Source of the DNA: Prochlorococcus sp. AG-424-A03
GTDB lineage: Bacteria; Cyanobacteriota; Cyanobacteriia; PCC-6307; Cyanobiaceae
Direction of reading: 5' to 3'
NCBI GenBank assembly: GCA_003213375.1
Contig: QCNA01000002.1
Coordinates: 1 to 59,748, forward strand
Length of the DNA: 59,748 bases
Every line of letters begins with the position of its first letter. Positions within the stretch are counted from its first letter, which is position 1. Below, piece by piece: positions 44,580 through 56,137 of this stretch. The position numbers and the translations under genes were made by a program. A model generated the notes under the pieces. The model worked only from the letters and a program-made list of their open reading frames with translations. It made no database searches and was not told the origin of the DNA.

Positions 44580-45827
44580 ATGAACGATATTTCTGATTAC
44601 ATCCAAGGTGAATTAATCAAAACTCCATTTAATCTATATAACCTAATTGCTAAATACATAGAATCTAATAACAATACTAAAGTAGCTTTTGTTGGCGGTT
44701 ATTTAAGAGATTTATTAATTAGTAAATTCCACAAAAAATCGTTTTCTAAACCTGTAGATATTGATCTTATTATTGAAGGCTCCTCTATTTCTCTTGCCAA
44801 ATTTATAAAAAAAAATATTGTAAATGTAGATTTATGTTTAATCAAGGAATTCAATTTATACAACACTGTAGAAATAAATATTAATGACTATAAAATTGAT
44901 ATTGCTTCTGCAAGAAAAGAAATTTATTCTGCTCCAGGCTTAAATCCCACAGTAAATAAAAGTACTATTGAGGAGGATCTTATGAGGAGAGATTTCACTA
45001 TAAATTCAATAGCCTTCGAGGTCTCGACAAGAAAAATCTATGATCTTTATGGAGGAATTTCTGATATAAAAAGTAAAAGATTGAACTTACTTCACAGTAA
45101 TAGTATTTCAGATGATCCAAGTAGATTAATTAGATGTGCAAAATATGCTTCAAGGTTAGATTTCAATATTTCAAATAATTCCCTCAAACAATCTCAAGAA
45201 ACAGTTAGACAATGGCCATGGAAAAGTTCAGAAACTCATCAGAAAATGATTTACCCTCCTGCACTAGGCATACGAATAAGGATGGAACTAGCTGAAATAT
45301 GCAATCACGATAATTTGACTAATGTGATTTCGATAATTCATAAATGGGAAATTATCTCAATCTTAAATGAAAATATTAAAGTCGATAAAAGGTTTTTAAG
45401 AGGACTAAATTGGATTAAGAAGTTAAAGGGAAATCATATGCTTTACTTATTAAAAGATTCAGAAGATTTAGAAAAAGCATGTCAAAGATTTTTGATAAAC
45501 AATAATGAGATAAAAATATTAGAAGATTATATAAATATCAAAAAGATATTAAATACAAACCAAAAAAATTTCAATCATTTTTCTCCATCAAGTTGGACAG
45601 AATTTATTGAGGACAGAAATCTTAATGATGAGACAGTCAAATTATTAATTTGTGATGGAGGACCATACTGGCGTAAATTATTTAAGTGGTTATTTATTTA
45701 CAAATTCATAAAATCAAAAAAAGATGGAGAAACATTAAAAAAAGAAGGATGGGACTCAGGGAAGGAGATGGGAAAGGAAATCAAAAGATTAAGATATTTG
45801 GAAATTGACAAATTAAATAGAAATTAA
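44580..45827 (+). CDS. cca: CCA tRNA nucleotidyltransferase/poly(A) polymerase family
   Basis: FVGGYLRDLLI, PVDIDLIIEG, RRDFTINSIAFEV. Confidence 0.9.
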   Translation: MNDISDYIQGELIKTPFNLYNLIAKYIESNNNTKVAFVGGYLRDLLISKFHKKSFSKPVDIDLIIEGSSISLAKFIKKNIVNVDLCLIKEFNLYNTVEININDYKIDIASARKEIYSAPGLNPTVNKSTIEEDLMRRDFTINSIAFEVSTRKIYDLYGGISDIKSKRLNLLHSNSISDDPSRLIRCAKYASRLDFNISNNSLKQSQETVRQWPWKSSETHQKMIYPPALGIRIRMELAEICNHDNLTNVISIIHKWEIISILNENIKVDKRFLRGLNWIKKLKGNHMLYLLKDSEDLEKACQRFLINNNEIKILEDYINIKKILNTNQKNFNHFSPSSWTEFIEDRNLNDETVKLLICDGGPYWRKLFKWLFIYKFIKSKKDGETLKKEGWDSGKEMGKEIKRLRYLEIDKLNRN

Positions 45828-47999
45828 TTACATTTTTACAACCTCTCCAACCTTGTACCATTTATCCTTTAGAACACTTTCATATTTACGATTGCAACTA
45901 ATCAACAAGGGTCCACATGTTTGAGGATCTAATAGTAATGATATTCTCTCGTTAAAAGTCTCTTGTTCTAATGAATTTTCGTTTAAAAAATTAATTATTC
46001 TTTTCTGCTTATTTACTTTATAAATTTTGTCAAAAATTTCTTTGTTAGATTCAAAGAAAGTACTTTTAACGTCTTTTCTTATTAAATCAAATACTCCAGG
46101 ATAAGCTTTAAATGCAAATAAATCTAATAAAACTTTTAGTGGCTCAAGATTATTGCTTTGCCTATATAAATTAGATGATTCAACCATTTCTTTAAGATGT
46201 CCAATAAATCCATATCCAGTAATGTCAGTCGCAGCATTGACTAATGATTCTTTAAATTGATTTTGAAAAAGATAAATTTCATCAATCAAATATTGCTGAC
46301 TCTTTACTACATTTTTAATTACTTCAGAGGAACTACCTAGCATATTAATATTTTGCATTTGACCGGCAAAGTAAATCCCAACGCCCAAAGGTCTAGACAT
46401 CATGAGAATATCTCCAATATTCATTCCAGATTTAAGCCATGGTTTTGCTCCATTTTTTAAAATGCCTTGAACTGTTAAAGAAATATCCATTCCTAATGAA
46501 TAAGGTTTATTTACTAAACTTCTTGCCTCGAAAGTATGGCCTCCAAGTAATTCACCTCCATGGTCCTCAACTGTTGATTTAATACCTTGAAGTGATTGAG
46601 AAAAGAGGTAACTCTGAAATTCCCTTTCAACTTTTGGTAATGAAATTAAAGCCTGCGCGGATGAAAGTTTTGCTCCGCATGCCCACAAATCTGAGCAAGC
46701 ATGCAAAGTAGTAATTTTTGCATTAAGCCAAGGATCACTTACCAAAGCAGGAAATCCATCTACACTTTGCAAGATAATATCTTCACCATTTTTATATATC
46801 TCAACTGAATCTTCAGGAGATGAGGCAAAAGAATCTAAATTAGATTTTATTAATGATTTATTCAAAACAAACTGAGGGATTTTTGCAGCGCATCCTCTGC
46901 AATCATTAAATGAAATATTTTTTTCACTAATTTTCATAATTAGCCTTTTTAATCTAAATTTATTTACAAATTTCAGATCAATTTTATGTTTTAAAATCCA
47001 AAAAAGAAAAGAAGGGCCAAAAACAAAATTGCGATAAATAGCAAAAGCCTTTGAATGATGGTTTGGAAATGTATTAACTATTTGCAATCCGATCCTTTGA
47101 GGAAACCACTTTTTTAATGGCCACCCATCTACATCCTTTTTGAGATTTTGGACTAATGTATTTACAACTTTTACTGCAAAAACTCCCGACGCTGGTCTTC
47201 TTGCTGAATCTACAACTGCACAATCACCCGCAGCAAAAATTCCAGAAAAAGTTTTCAGCTGTAAATTCTGATTTGTAATTATTCTGCCATGAGAATCATA
47301 ATCTAATAATTTTTTTTGTGCCCATGAAGGAGATGTATTTCCAGTACATAAAAGAATCTTTCCATAATCGAAATTAAGGTTTTCAACTAAATCAATATTG
47401 GAATTCCTTAAACTTTTAAGAATTTTATTATTAATTTTTCTTGGATCACATAATAGTTTTAAAGGTCTATCTCGCCATCTTTTTCTCAAAGCATATGATA
47501 CTTCAATTGCAGCAAGGCCACTCCCAACAATTACAAATGGAAGCTCATTAACTGAATCAAAAATGTCCTCTTTTAATATTGAGTCATAAGCCCTTAAAAA
47601 AGGTTTAATTGAAAAAGCATTTCGATTTTTGACTAGTGATTCAAATTCTTTTGGAATTATTGTTTGACTTCCATAATTAAGCACCAACTTCGAATAATTA
47701 ATTGAAGGTCTATTACTTAAAACAATTTCTTTTAAATTGAAATCAATATCCTTTACTTCTTCTTCTATAAAAGATACTTTTGCATTTTTTGCTAATGATT
47801 TTATATCAATTAAACTCTCTTTTAAAGTGATTGATTTTGAAAGCACCGATGGGAATATTGCCGAATAAACCAAATGAGAATCTCTAGATATAATTGAAAC
47901 AGGAATTTCTGGCATTAATTTCGGACACATTAACCATTTGTTCAATAAAAGAACATTTGTGTGTCCTCCTCCAATTAGTACCAGATGATTAAAAGTCAT
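45828..47999 (-). CDS. selD: NAD(P)H dehydrogenase-like FAD domain fused to selenophosphate synthase SelD
   Basis: N-terminal pyridine nucleotide disulfide oxidoreductase (FAAGDCAVV); C-terminal CRGCAAKIP...SVDGFPALVSDPWLNAKITTLHACSDLWACGA. Confidence 0.93.
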   Translation of the reverse strand: MTFNHLVLIGGGHTNVLLLNKWLMCPKLMPEIPVSIISRDSHLVYSAIFPSVLSKSITLKESLIDIKSLAKNAKVSFIEEEVKDIDFNLKEIVLSNRPSINYSKLVLNYGSQTIIPKEFESLVKNRNAFSIKPFLRAYDSILKEDIFDSVNELPFVIVGSGLAAIEVSYALRKRWRDRPLKLLCDPRKINNKILKSLRNSNIDLVENLNFDYGKILLCTGNTSPSWAQKKLLDYDSHGRIITNQNLQLKTFSGIFAAGDCAVVDSARRPASGVFAVKVVNTLVQNLKKDVDGWPLKKWFPQRIGLQIVNTFPNHHSKAFAIYRNFVFGPSFLFWILKHKIDLKFVNKFRLKRLIMKISEKNISFNDCRGCAAKIPQFVLNKSLIKSNLDSFASSPEDSVEIYKNGEDIILQSVDGFPALVSDPWLNAKITTLHACSDLWACGAKLSSAQALISLPKVEREFQSYLFSQSLQGIKSTVEDHGGELLGGHTFEARSLVNKPYSLGMDISLTVQGILKNGAKPWLKSGMNIGDILMMSRPLGVGIYFAGQMQNINMLGSSSEVIKNVVKSQQYLIDEIYLFQNQFKESLVNAATDITGYGFIGHLKEMVESSNLYRQSNNLEPLKVLLDLFAFKAYPGVFDLIRKDVKSTFFESNKEIFDKIYKVNKQKRIINFLNENSLEQETFNERISLLLDPQTCGPLLISCNRKYESVLKDKWYKVGEVVKM

Positions 48000-48009
48000 T
48001 TACATAACT

Positions 48010-48903
48010 ATGAATAAAGAACATTTATTACCAATTGAAAAATCAAGATTAGGAGTGATTGGTGGCAGTGGATTTTATTCAATGGATCAAATAGAGTACT
48101 TAAGAGAATTAGAAATCAATACTCCCTATGGTAAACCTTCTGATTCAATAAAATTATATAATCTTGGAAACCTAGAGATAGCATTTATTCCTAGACATGG
48201 CAGGACTCATAGTTTAAATCCTTCTGAAATCCCTTACAAAGCTAATATTTGGGCTCTAAGATCAATAGGAGTAAGATGGATTATTGCTCCATCAGCAGTT
48301 GGTTCATTACAAGAACAGATAAGGCCACTTGATATAGTGGTTCCAGATCAATTTATAGACCGGACAAAAAATAGACCTGCAACATTCTTTAACGAAGGAG
48401 CAGTGGCACATGTAAATATGGGAGATCCCTTCTGCACAAATTTATCACGTATATTAAGTGAAATCGGAGAAAAAAATATTCCTGGAGGTAGACAATTGCA
48501 TAGAGGGGGTACCTATCTAGCAATGGAAGGTCCCGCTTTCTCAACTAGAGCAGAATCTAATTTATATAGAAGTTGGGGATGTTCAATTATTGGAATGACG
48601 AACCATACAGAAGCAAGATTAGCTAAAGAAGCTGAAATAGCTTACTCTTCATTATCTATGGTTACTGATTATGATTGCTGGCATCAAACTCATCAAGAAG
48701 TTTCTGTAGAGATGGTTTTGGATAATCTTAGATCTAATACTGAAGTGGCTAATAAAATAATATTTGAAGTAGCTAAATTAATTGAAAAAGAAAGACCAAA
48801 AAGTAAGTCACATTTTTCATTAAAAGATGGATTGATAACCCAAAAAGAAAATATCCCTAGCTCCACAAAGGAGAAGCTAAGGATATTTACTGATTCTTAT
48901 TAG
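48010..48903 (+). CDS. mtnP: 5'-methylthioadenosine phosphorylase
   Basis: LGVIGGSGFY, IPRHGRTHSLNPSEIPYKANIWALRSIG, GMTNHTEARLAKEAEIAYSSLSMVTDYDCW. Confidence 0.96.
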   Translation: MNKEHLLPIEKSRLGVIGGSGFYSMDQIEYLRELEINTPYGKPSDSIKLYNLGNLEIAFIPRHGRTHSLNPSEIPYKANIWALRSIGVRWIIAPSAVGSLQEQIRPLDIVVPDQFIDRTKNRPATFFNEGAVAHVNMGDPFCTNLSRILSEIGEKNIPGGRQLHRGGTYLAMEGPAFSTRAESNLYRSWGCSIIGMTNHTEARLAKEAEIAYSSLSMVTDYDCWHQTHQEVSVEMVLDNLRSNTEVANKIIFEVAKLIEKERPKSKSHFSLKDGLITQKENIPSSTKEKLRIFTDSY

Positions 48904-48946
48904 CCTTATTAGATATAAGTGATTGTAAGGTCAAGTTAAGGATATA

Positions 48947-49144
48947 TTAGCCTCCAGCTCCAACTCCTTGGTATGAGCCGTAGAAGAATATTCCTAAAAC
49001 GAAGATAACTGCAATTCCACCTGCTGTAGCTACAAGCCAAAGAGGAAGAGTTCCTTCAGTCCATCTTCTTTCCCATGCAACTGCTGGTCTACCGTCGGGA
49101 AGTCTATCTGGAATTCTTCCATCAGGTCCTTTTAATTTACTCAT
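48947..49144 (-). CDS. psbJ: photosystem II protein PsbJ
   Basis: [32 protein letters not shown]. Confidence 0.96.
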   Translation of the reverse strand: MSKLKGPDGRIPDRLPDGRPAVAWERRWTEGTLPLWLVATAGGIAVIFVLGIFFYGSYQGVGAGG

Positions 49145-49153
49145 AATTTTAAT

Positions 49154-49273
49154 TTAATTGAAAAAGTAACTGGAAAATAAAATTCCCAATACAAAGACTG
49201 ATAATAAGCCTAAATAAAGACTTGTACGATTAAGTTCAACTGGAACTTTGTTAGGATTTTCGTTTACTTGCAT
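49154..49273 (-). CDS. psbL: photosystem II protein PsbL
   Basis: [39 protein letters not shown]. Confidence 0.97.
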
Positions 49274-49284
49274 GATAGTTAAAT

Positions 49285-49431
49285 TTATCGGGCTACGAAT
49301 TGCATAGCAGCAATTGAACCTAAAAAGAATACCGATGGAATGGCTAGAGCGTGAACTGCTAGCCAACGAACAGTAAATATAGGATAAACGCGGACTTCCG
49401 CAGCCTGCATTGGAGCTTGAGAATTAGTCAT
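49285..49431 (-). CDS. psbF: cytochrome b559 subunit beta
   Basis: [48 protein letters not shown]. Confidence 0.97.
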
Positions 49432-49433
49432 TG

Positions 49434-49682
49434 TTATTTTGTTCTTAAATCTAGTTGAGATTTAGCTTCATATCTTTGTGTTACAACAGGCGCTTTAGAT
49501 TCAGATGATTGAAAATAACTATCAGGACGAGGAGTCCCGAAAGCATCATAGGCTAAGCCTGTATATACGAATAAGAAGCCTGCTATAAAAATAGCTGGTA
49601 ATGTTACTGCATGAATAATCCAGTACCTGATACTGGTGATTATTTCAAAGAATGGGCGTTCACCCGTTGAACCTGCGGCCAT
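49434..49682 (-). CDS. psbE: cytochrome b559 subunit alpha
   Basis: [53 protein letters not shown]. Confidence 0.98.
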
Positions 49683-49817
49683 AATCACAAATGTTTACCC
49701 TATGATCTTACAGTGTAAAATCATAAGTTCGCGAAGAAATTAACAGGTTGGTTACAGACAGTTGCTAAATCTGTGAAAAATTAATTTTTTTTTTACTATT
49801 TACTGAAGTTATTAAAG

Positions 49818-50834
49818 TTAGCTATTCCATTTAAGGATATAACCACGTTCGCCAAGTACAAATCCTTTTTGATTATCTAAAGCCTCCTTATCAAGGAAAA
49901 CTATTTTAATGTAGTTTGTTGGCAATTCAGAAGCAATAGGGTCTTTATTCCAAGTTTTACCTTGATCTTTACTTACTATTAAAGTGCCATTACCACCACC
50001 AGCCCATATATCACCATTTGGATCCCATCCCATGTCTAAATAGTTGTATCCATTAAGAATAGGTATGATAGGTTTTGACCAGTTTTCTAGGTCATTCGTA
50101 TCTTCATTAAATCTAATTTCAGCTCCTCTAGAAAGCATCCATAAACTCCCTTCTGGATTGAAACCAATACTTTGTACTCTTTTGCTACTTGCTCTTTGAT
50201 GAGCTATCCATGCATCACTATCATTTTCCAAAGTAGAAAAGAAATTACCCAGACTACTCACACTGACATAATCTCCCTCTTTAGTTCTTCTTAAATCTCT
50301 TACTCCTCCAGAACCAGATGCATCTAGAACTTTTGCATTCCATGATTCACCACTATCTGATGTTTCATAGATTGCACCTGCAGTGGTAGCTAACTCTGCA
50401 ACCCCTGCATCAACTGTCGTTATTAGAAATGGTTGACCTGGTAATTTGTTGCCTAAAGATAAACGAGTCCAGTTTTTTCCCGCATCAAGCGTATGCATAA
50501 CCAATGAAGGCTGACCTATTAACCATCCCTCTTCTCCTTTAAAGTCAATATCTAGCAGACGAAAGTTCTCTTCACTTGGTAAATCTAAATTTCTTTTCTC
50601 CCAAGTTTCTCCCCCATCATTAGATTCCATAATAAGTCTATTAGAACCTACTAAAAATCCATTTTTATCATCTATAAAATCAACATCTAAAGCATTAGCC
50701 TGGTCCTCAAACTGAATTGTTCTCCAAGGGCTGCTATCGCCTATCTTTACTCCTGTAGATGAACAACTGCTCAATACAAGGCAAAGAAGAATAGACAAAA
50801 GGAGATTAGGGATACTGGTAAAATTTTTTTTCAT
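49818..50834 (-). CDS. ycf48: photosystem II assembly protein Ycf48/HCF136
   Basis: Lipoprotein signal ([15 protein letters not shown]); repeated Bac_Asp-box-like blades ([33 protein letters not shown]). Confidence 0.95.
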   Translation of the reverse strand: MKKNFTSIPNLLLSILLCLVLSSCSSTGVKIGDSSPWRTIQFEDQANALDVDFIDDKNGFLVGSNRLIMESNDGGETWEKRNLDLPSEENFRLLDIDFKGEEGWLIGQPSLVMHTLDAGKNWTRLSLGNKLPGQPFLITTVDAGVAELATTAGAIYETSDSGESWNAKVLDASGSGGVRDLRRTKEGDYVSVSSLGNFFSTLENDSDAWIAHQRASSKRVQSIGFNPEGSLWMLSRGAEIRFNEDTNDLENWSKPIIPILNGYNYLDMGWDPNGDIWAGGGNGTLIVSKDQGKTWNKDPIASELPTNYIKIVFLDKEALDNQKGFVLGERGYILKWNS

Positions 50835-50843
50835 TCGTATATA

Positions 50844-51272
50844 TTAATGCAAAGAGTACAAAGAAAGAAACATAGCAGCAGCGAAAGCCAACCCTCCAAA
50901 AATCAATATATTTTTTTGTCCAGGAGGTAAACTATTAAAACCAAATCCATAAACTAAATTTTCTTCAAAACCACTAGGCTTAGATTTAGGACCTATGTCC
51001 TTATAAAAATTTTTACCGGCTCGACAAACAGGGCAAGCAAAAGAATTCCCATCCAACTCTGAAAAAGGCGTATTTTTAGGTATTTTTAATTTTTTATTTC
51101 CTTCAGACGGATCATAAATGTATCCACAACTTCTACATTCGAATCTATTTTGTTCTAGATTAAGGATAGGTTGTTTAACGTTGATTCTTGTAGAATTTTC
51201 AGAAAGGTTTTCTTTCTCAAAGTCTTCAACTATTTTGTTTTCCTCAGAAGCTGGTTGAATGTTTTCACTCAC
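50844..51272 (-). CDS. rubA: membrane-anchored rubredoxin (RubA)
   Basis: FECRSCGYIYDPSEG...FACPVCRAGKNFY plus C-terminal TM. Confidence 0.95.
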   Translation of the reverse strand: MSENIQPASEENKIVEDFEKENLSENSTRINVKQPILNLEQNRFECRSCGYIYDPSEGNKKLKIPKNTPFSELDGNSFACPVCRAGKNFYKDIGPKSKPSGFEENLVYGFGFNSLPPGQKNILIFGGLAFAAAMFLSLYSLH

Positions 51273-51349
51273 GGTTTATTATTGTTCTTTAAGAACTTTA
51301 AAAGATTTTGCTTAATTAAGCGACTTTTATTCAAAATTAATTTTTTAAG

Positions 51350-51712
51350 ATGTTTTTATTAACTGGCTATGAATATTTTTTAGGTTTCCTTCTCATTGCC
51401 GCCGCAGTACCAATATTAGCTCTAGTTACTAATCTTATAGTTGCCCCAAAAGGCAGAACAGGGGAAAGAAAACTTACATATGAATCAGGAATGGAGCCTA
51501 TAGGAGGAGCATGGATTCAATTTAATATTCGTTATTACATGTTTGCCTTGGTTTTCGTTATATTTGATGTGGAGACGGTATTCCTTTATCCTTGGGCTGT
51601 TGCCTTCAATAGATTAGGCTTATTAGCTTTTATTGAGGCTTTAATTTTCATTGCAATACTTGTTATCGCTCTTGCATACGCATGGAGAAAAGGCGCTTTA
51701 GAATGGAGTTAA
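51350..51712 (+). CDS. ndhC: NAD(P)H-quinone oxidoreductase subunit 3
   Basis: [46 protein letters not shown]. Confidence 0.98.
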   Translation: MFLLTGYEYFLGFLLIAAAVPILALVTNLIVAPKGRTGERKLTYESGMEPIGGAWIQFNIRYYMFALVFVIFDVETVFLYPWAVAFNRLGLLAFIEALIFIAILVIALAYAWRKGALEWS

Positions 51713-51716
51713 AAAA

Positions 51717-52451
51717 TTGAATCAACAATTATCCCCAAAAGCAATAAGAGAAATCCGAGAAGGAACTTGCAGTCCTCTTGGCGCACCCCAAGTTACAACA
51801 GATTTAAGCGAAAATATTATATTGACAAGTTTAGACGATCTTCATAATTGGGCTAGGTTAAGCAGTCTTTGGCCTCTCCTTTATGGAACAGCTTGTTGTT
51901 TTATAGAATTTGCTGCATTAATTGGATCAAGATTTGACTTCGATAGATTTGGATTAGTACCTAGAAGCTCGCCACGGCAAGCAGATTTACTAATAGTTGC
52001 AGGGACAGTAACAATGAAGATGGCACCCGCGCTTGTAAGACTTTATGAACAGATGCCTGAACCAAAGTATGTTATCGCTATGGGTGCTTGCACAATCACA
52101 GGGGGGATGTTCAGTGCAGATTCTACAACTGCTGTAAGAGGTGTTGATAAATTGATACCAGTTGATTTATACCTCCCAGGATGCCCACCAAGACCAGAAG
52201 CAATTTTTGATGCTGTAATTAAATTAAGAAAAAAAGTTGGTAATGAATCAATTTTAGAGCGCACAAAAACAGAACAAACTCACAGGTATATAACATCTGA
52301 TCACGAAATGAATCTAGTTTTCTCAGAAAATACAGGTGAATATCTAAACAAAACTTCAGCTAACGTAATAACCCCCTCCAAAAAAGAAAAAATTACCGAA
52401 TTACCTGAAAATACCGAAAAAGCTGATATTATTAATTCTGCAGAAGATTAA
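51717..52451 (+). CDS. ndhK: NAD(P)H-quinone oxidoreductase subunit K
   Basis: [48 protein letters not shown]. Confidence 0.98.
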   Translation: MNQQLSPKAIREIREGTCSPLGAPQVTTDLSENIILTSLDDLHNWARLSSLWPLLYGTACCFIEFAALIGSRFDFDRFGLVPRSSPRQADLLIVAGTVTMKMAPALVRLYEQMPEPKYVIAMGACTITGGMFSADSTTAVRGVDKLIPVDLYLPGCPPRPEAIFDAVIKLRKKVGNESILERTKTEQTHRYITSDHEMNLVFSENTGEYLNKTSANVITPSKKEKITELPENTEKADIINSAED

Positions 52452-52981
52452 TGGAAAAAGACGGTATAGCTACATCCTCAGATACTTCAATAGAAAAAGA
52501 AGGGATTATAAGTCAATCTTTGTCTAAAGATGGAATTCCAAATCAATCTTTACCTGATGATCATTTAGGAATTGAAAACATTTCTGTTGAACCTAGCAAA
52601 TTATATGAAGCAGTATCTGCATTGAGAAATTACGGTTTCAACTATCTCCAATGTCAAGGCGGATATGATGAGGGACCAGGCAAAAATCTTGTTAGTTTCT
52701 ACCATTTTATAACTGTTGATGATTTACAAAAAATTGAAAAAATTAAAGAAGTTAGATTAAAAGTTTTCTTAAAAAGAGATTCTGATTTATCAATTCCTAG
52801 TTTGTATGAAATTTTTAAAGGAAGTGATTGGCAAGAAAGAGAAACTTTTGATATGTATGGAATAAATTTTATTGATCATCCCAATCCTAAAAGACTATTA
52901 ATGCCTGAAGATTGGAGAGGATGGCCATTAAGGAAAGATTATATTCAGCCAGATTTCTATGAACTTCAAGATGCTTATTAG
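52451..52981 (+). CDS. ndhJ: NAD(P)H-quinone oxidoreductase subunit J
   Basis: [41 protein letters not shown]. Confidence 0.97.
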   Translation: MEKDGIATSSDTSIEKEGIISQSLSKDGIPNQSLPDDHLGIENISVEPSKLYEAVSALRNYGFNYLQCQGGYDEGPGKNLVSFYHFITVDDLQKIEKIKEVRLKVFLKRDSDLSIPSLYEIFKGSDWQERETFDMYGINFIDHPNPKRLLMPEDWRGWPLRKDYIQPDFYELQDAY

Positions 52982-54363
52982 TTAATTTTTTTTAATTTGC
53001 GGTAAATAAACATAACTGCTCTTGCGAGTCTCCTTGGATCGTGTCTAAGAGTTGGAGTGATTCTTCTTGAATATAATGGTGCCTGCAAAACATAATAACC
53101 CTCGGATAATAACTTTCCTTTATTACATTGCACAGGCTCTGCCCCTCTACTTTCGTAATACTCTACTAATGGAGACTTTTCAAATTGAATCTGAGATAAA
53201 ATTGAGTTAAAAATTCGATTATTAACTCCAAAATTTGATAATTGTTTTTCTATTGCTTTGATATGTTGATAGACATCAAGTCCATCTGTCTCTCCTGGTT
53301 GAGTCATCAAATTACTAATGTAAATTTTGGGAGCATTACTCTGCAATAATGCATCTACTATCTCTGGTACTAAAAGATTAGGCAATAAAGAAGTGTATAG
53401 ACTACCTGGGCCAAGAACAATTAAATCAGCTTCTTTAATGGATTCAAGAGCACTTGGAAGAGCTGAAGGATTTTCTGGTAGGTAACCGATCCTCGAAATT
53501 AATTTTTTAGATTTACTAATATTGCTTTCACCAAAAATTTTTTCACCATCTTCTAATTCGGCCCATAACATAACATCAATATTTGTTGCAGGTAAAACTT
53601 GACCTTGTACCGCCAAAACTTTACTAGAAGCTTGAACTGCTTTTTCTAAACTGCCTGTGATTGTTGTTAAAGCTGACAAGAATAGATTCCCAAAGCTATG
53701 ACCTTCCAGACCAGTTCCACCTGAAAATCTATACTGAAATAATCTAGTTAAAGTAGGTTCTTCGTTTGATAAGGCTGCCAAGCAATTTCTAATATCTCCT
53801 GGAGGTTGCACACCTAGTTGTTTTCTGAGAATTCCACTACTTCCACCATCATCGGATACAGTTACGATTGCTGTAATATTACTACTGTAATTCTTTAATC
53901 CTTTCAGTAAAGTAGATAAGCCTGTACCTCCCCCAATTGCAACAATATTTGGGCCTCTATTTAATTTACTTTTAACTCTTAATGCATCAACTAGAAATGT
54001 ATCTTTTTCTGGAACAAGCGCCTTTTGAATAGAATTAATACTTCTATTTTGTCCAATCCCAATTAATAATAGTCCAACAAAAAAAATCAAAGGTCCCATT
54101 AATGAAACAGGCAAAATACTTGTTAAACCTGTCATTACCCCAAAAAAGATTTCAATAAGCCAATAGAGAGGTCTTAAATTTGTCCAAATTACCAAGCCTA
54201 ATAATGTAGTCAAAAATCCTATAGCAGATGTTAACATCCATCTTTTTATTACCAATCCTGGCAAAAGCCAACTCAAAATTCTTAAGATTTTGTTCAACAA
54301 GACAAAATTAGACTTTTTAAAATTTTTATAGTAACCTCTTACACTTTTTTTAACTTTATTCAT
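52978..54363 (-). CDS. gluconeogenesis factor YvcK/CofD-like protein with N-terminal TM region
   Basis: [51 protein letters not shown]. Confidence 0.93.
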   Translation of the reverse strand: MNKVKKSVRGYYKNFKKSNFVLLNKILRILSWLLPGLVIKRWMLTSAIGFLTTLLGLVIWTNLRPLYWLIEIFFGVMTGLTSILPVSLMGPLIFFVGLLLIGIGQNRSINSIQKALVPEKDTFLVDALRVKSKLNRGPNIVAIGGGTGLSTLLKGLKNYSSNITAIVTVSDDGGSSGILRKQLGVQPPGDIRNCLAALSNEEPTLTRLFQYRFSGGTGLEGHSFGNLFLSALTTITGSLEKAVQASSKVLAVQGQVLPATNIDVMLWAELEDGEKIFGESNISKSKKLISRIGYLPENPSALPSALESIKEADLIVLGPGSLYTSLLPNLLVPEIVDALLQSNAPKIYISNLMTQPGETDGLDVYQHIKAIEKQLSNFGVNNRIFNSILSQIQFEKSPLVEYYESRGAEPVQCNKGKLLSEGYYVLQAPLYSRRITPTLRHDPRRLARAVMFIYRKLKKIN

Positions 54364-54493
54364 TTAAAAACCTCTTAAATTATTTTTCTCAAATTTAAAG
54401 ACTATATAAATTCATTATAAATCAAATTCATACATCCTTTTTTTATTTCCAAAAATAGGCAAAATGTAATATGTAGATTTTTTTTTATAAGTC

Positions 54494-55279
54494 TTGAAAA
54501 AATCAAAGCATGCAGCTGAAACAAAAAACCTCTCAATAAGCTGGGGGGAGGTTAATGTGCTTAATCAAATAAATTTTCAACTTAATGATGGAGAGAAATT
54601 AGCTATTGTTGGCCCCTCAGGTTCTGGTAAATCAACCATATTAAAAATATTAGCAGGATTAATTTTACCTACAAAAGGAGAATTAAGAATATTTGGTGAG
54701 AAGCAAACATATTTGAGATTAGATCAAAATAATCCTCCTGATGTAAGACTAGTTTTTCAGAACCCTGCTTTATTAGGATCTCTAACTATTGAAGAAAATG
54801 TAGGTTTTCTTCTCAAGAGAAATAAAAACCTATCGAAAAAGTCAATTCATGAAATAGTACGTGAATGTTTGGCTGAGGTGGGTTTATTTAATGTTGAGAA
54901 TAAACTTCCAAATGAATTAAGTGGAGGCATGCAAAAAAGAGTAAGTTTTGCGAGGGCATTAATTACTGATCAAACTCTCAATGCAAAGTCTAAACCTTTA
55001 TTACTTTTTGATGAACCAACTGCCGGCCTTGATCCTATTGCCTCATCAAGAATTGAAGATTTAATTAATAAGACAAATGATAAAGCTAGCGGATCATCTA
55101 TTGTGGTTAGCCATGTTCTTAGTACTATAGAGAGAACTTCAGATAAAGTTTTAATGCTTTATGGAGGCAAATTCAGATGGGCAGGCTCGATTAATGAATT
55201 TAAAGAGAGTAAAGATCCCTATGTATTTCAATTTAGGCATGGGAAACTTGATGGTCCAATGCAACCCAAAGACATTTAG
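54494..55279 (+). CDS. ABC transporter ATP-binding protein (MlaF-like)
   Basis: IVGPSGSGKSTILKILAGL, LSGGMQKRVSFARAL, LLFDEPTAGLDPIA; followed by MCE gene. Confidence 0.95.
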   Translation: MKKSKHAAETKNLSISWGEVNVLNQINFQLNDGEKLAIVGPSGSGKSTILKILAGLILPTKGELRIFGEKQTYLRLDQNNPPDVRLVFQNPALLGSLTIEENVGFLLKRNKNLSKKSIHEIVRECLAEVGLFNVENKLPNELSGGMQKRVSFARALITDQTLNAKSKPLLLFDEPTAGLDPIASSRIEDLINKTNDKASGSSIVVSHVLSTIERTSDKVLMLYGGKFRWAGSINEFKESKDPYVFQFRHGKLDGPMQPKDI

Positions 55280-55284
55280 AAATT

Positions 55285-56130
55285 ATGCGTAGAAGCTTAC
55301 GAGATTCAATAGTTGGTTTTTCCTTATTAGGGGGCATATTAATATTCACATTTTTTTCTTTTTGGCTAAGAGGAGTGAGATTATCTTCAAAAAATTGGCA
55401 CCTCTTTGCTGAATTCAATAACGCAAGCGGTTTATCAAAAAAATCTCCAGTTACTTACAGAGGTATCTTAGTAGGATCGATAGAAGATATCTTGTTCACA
55501 AATGAATCAATTAAAGCAAAAATAGTTTTAAATAATCCTGAAATTATTCTTCCAAGGCCAGCATTTGCAAGGGTAGTAACAAATTCTTTCCTTGGAGGAG
55601 ATGTACAAGTCGCTTTAGAAACAAGTGACAAGACACTTCCTAAAAACATTGCAAAACCTATATCCGAAAAATGCGATACCAAATTAATTATTTGTCAGGG
55701 AGACACTATCACAGGTAAACAACTATCAAGTCTCTCAAATATAACTACTAGAATAAGTCAGCTTTTAAAAGACACAAATCAAGAAAACTTAATTGAAAAT
55801 ATCGTTAACTCAATTGACCAATTTGACAGAACACAAGAAAATCTTGATGAATTAATTTATTTATCGAAACAAGAACTACAAAGAGTTGAACCTCTTATAA
55901 AAGAAATTACAATTGCTGCTAATCATTTAAATAACATCTTGTCTACTATTGATGATAAAGAAACCCTTAATGACATTAAATTGACAATTAATGCTGCTAG
56001 GTCCATCTCATCAAAAATAGATGATATGAGCGATGATTTTGAAAAATTAACACAAGATAAAGAATTAACTAAATCTATAAGAGATTTAACGATTGGACTA
56101 TCAAAATTCCTTAACGAAATTTATCCCTAA
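55285..56130 (+). CDS. MlaD/MCE-family lipid transport protein
   Basis: N-terminal TM then FNNASGLSKKSPVTYRGILVGSIEDILF MCE motif. Confidence 0.9.
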   Translation: MRRSLRDSIVGFSLLGGILIFTFFSFWLRGVRLSSKNWHLFAEFNNASGLSKKSPVTYRGILVGSIEDILFTNESIKAKIVLNNPEIILPRPAFARVVTNSFLGGDVQVALETSDKTLPKNIAKPISEKCDTKLIICQGDTITGKQLSSLSNITTRISQLLKDTNQENLIENIVNSIDQFDRTQENLDELIYLSKQELQRVEPLIKEITIAANHLNNILSTIDDKETLNDIKLTINAARSISSKIDDMSDDFEKLTQDKELTKSIRDLTIGLSKFLNEIYP

Positions 56131-56137
56131 GAAATAT

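Noticed and set aside
48853-48892. Imperfect hairpin ATATCCCTAGCTCC-ACAA-AGGAGAAGCTAAGGATAT at the mtnP 3' end
   Set aside because: Lies within coding sequence, has mismatches and no T-run; not called as a terminator
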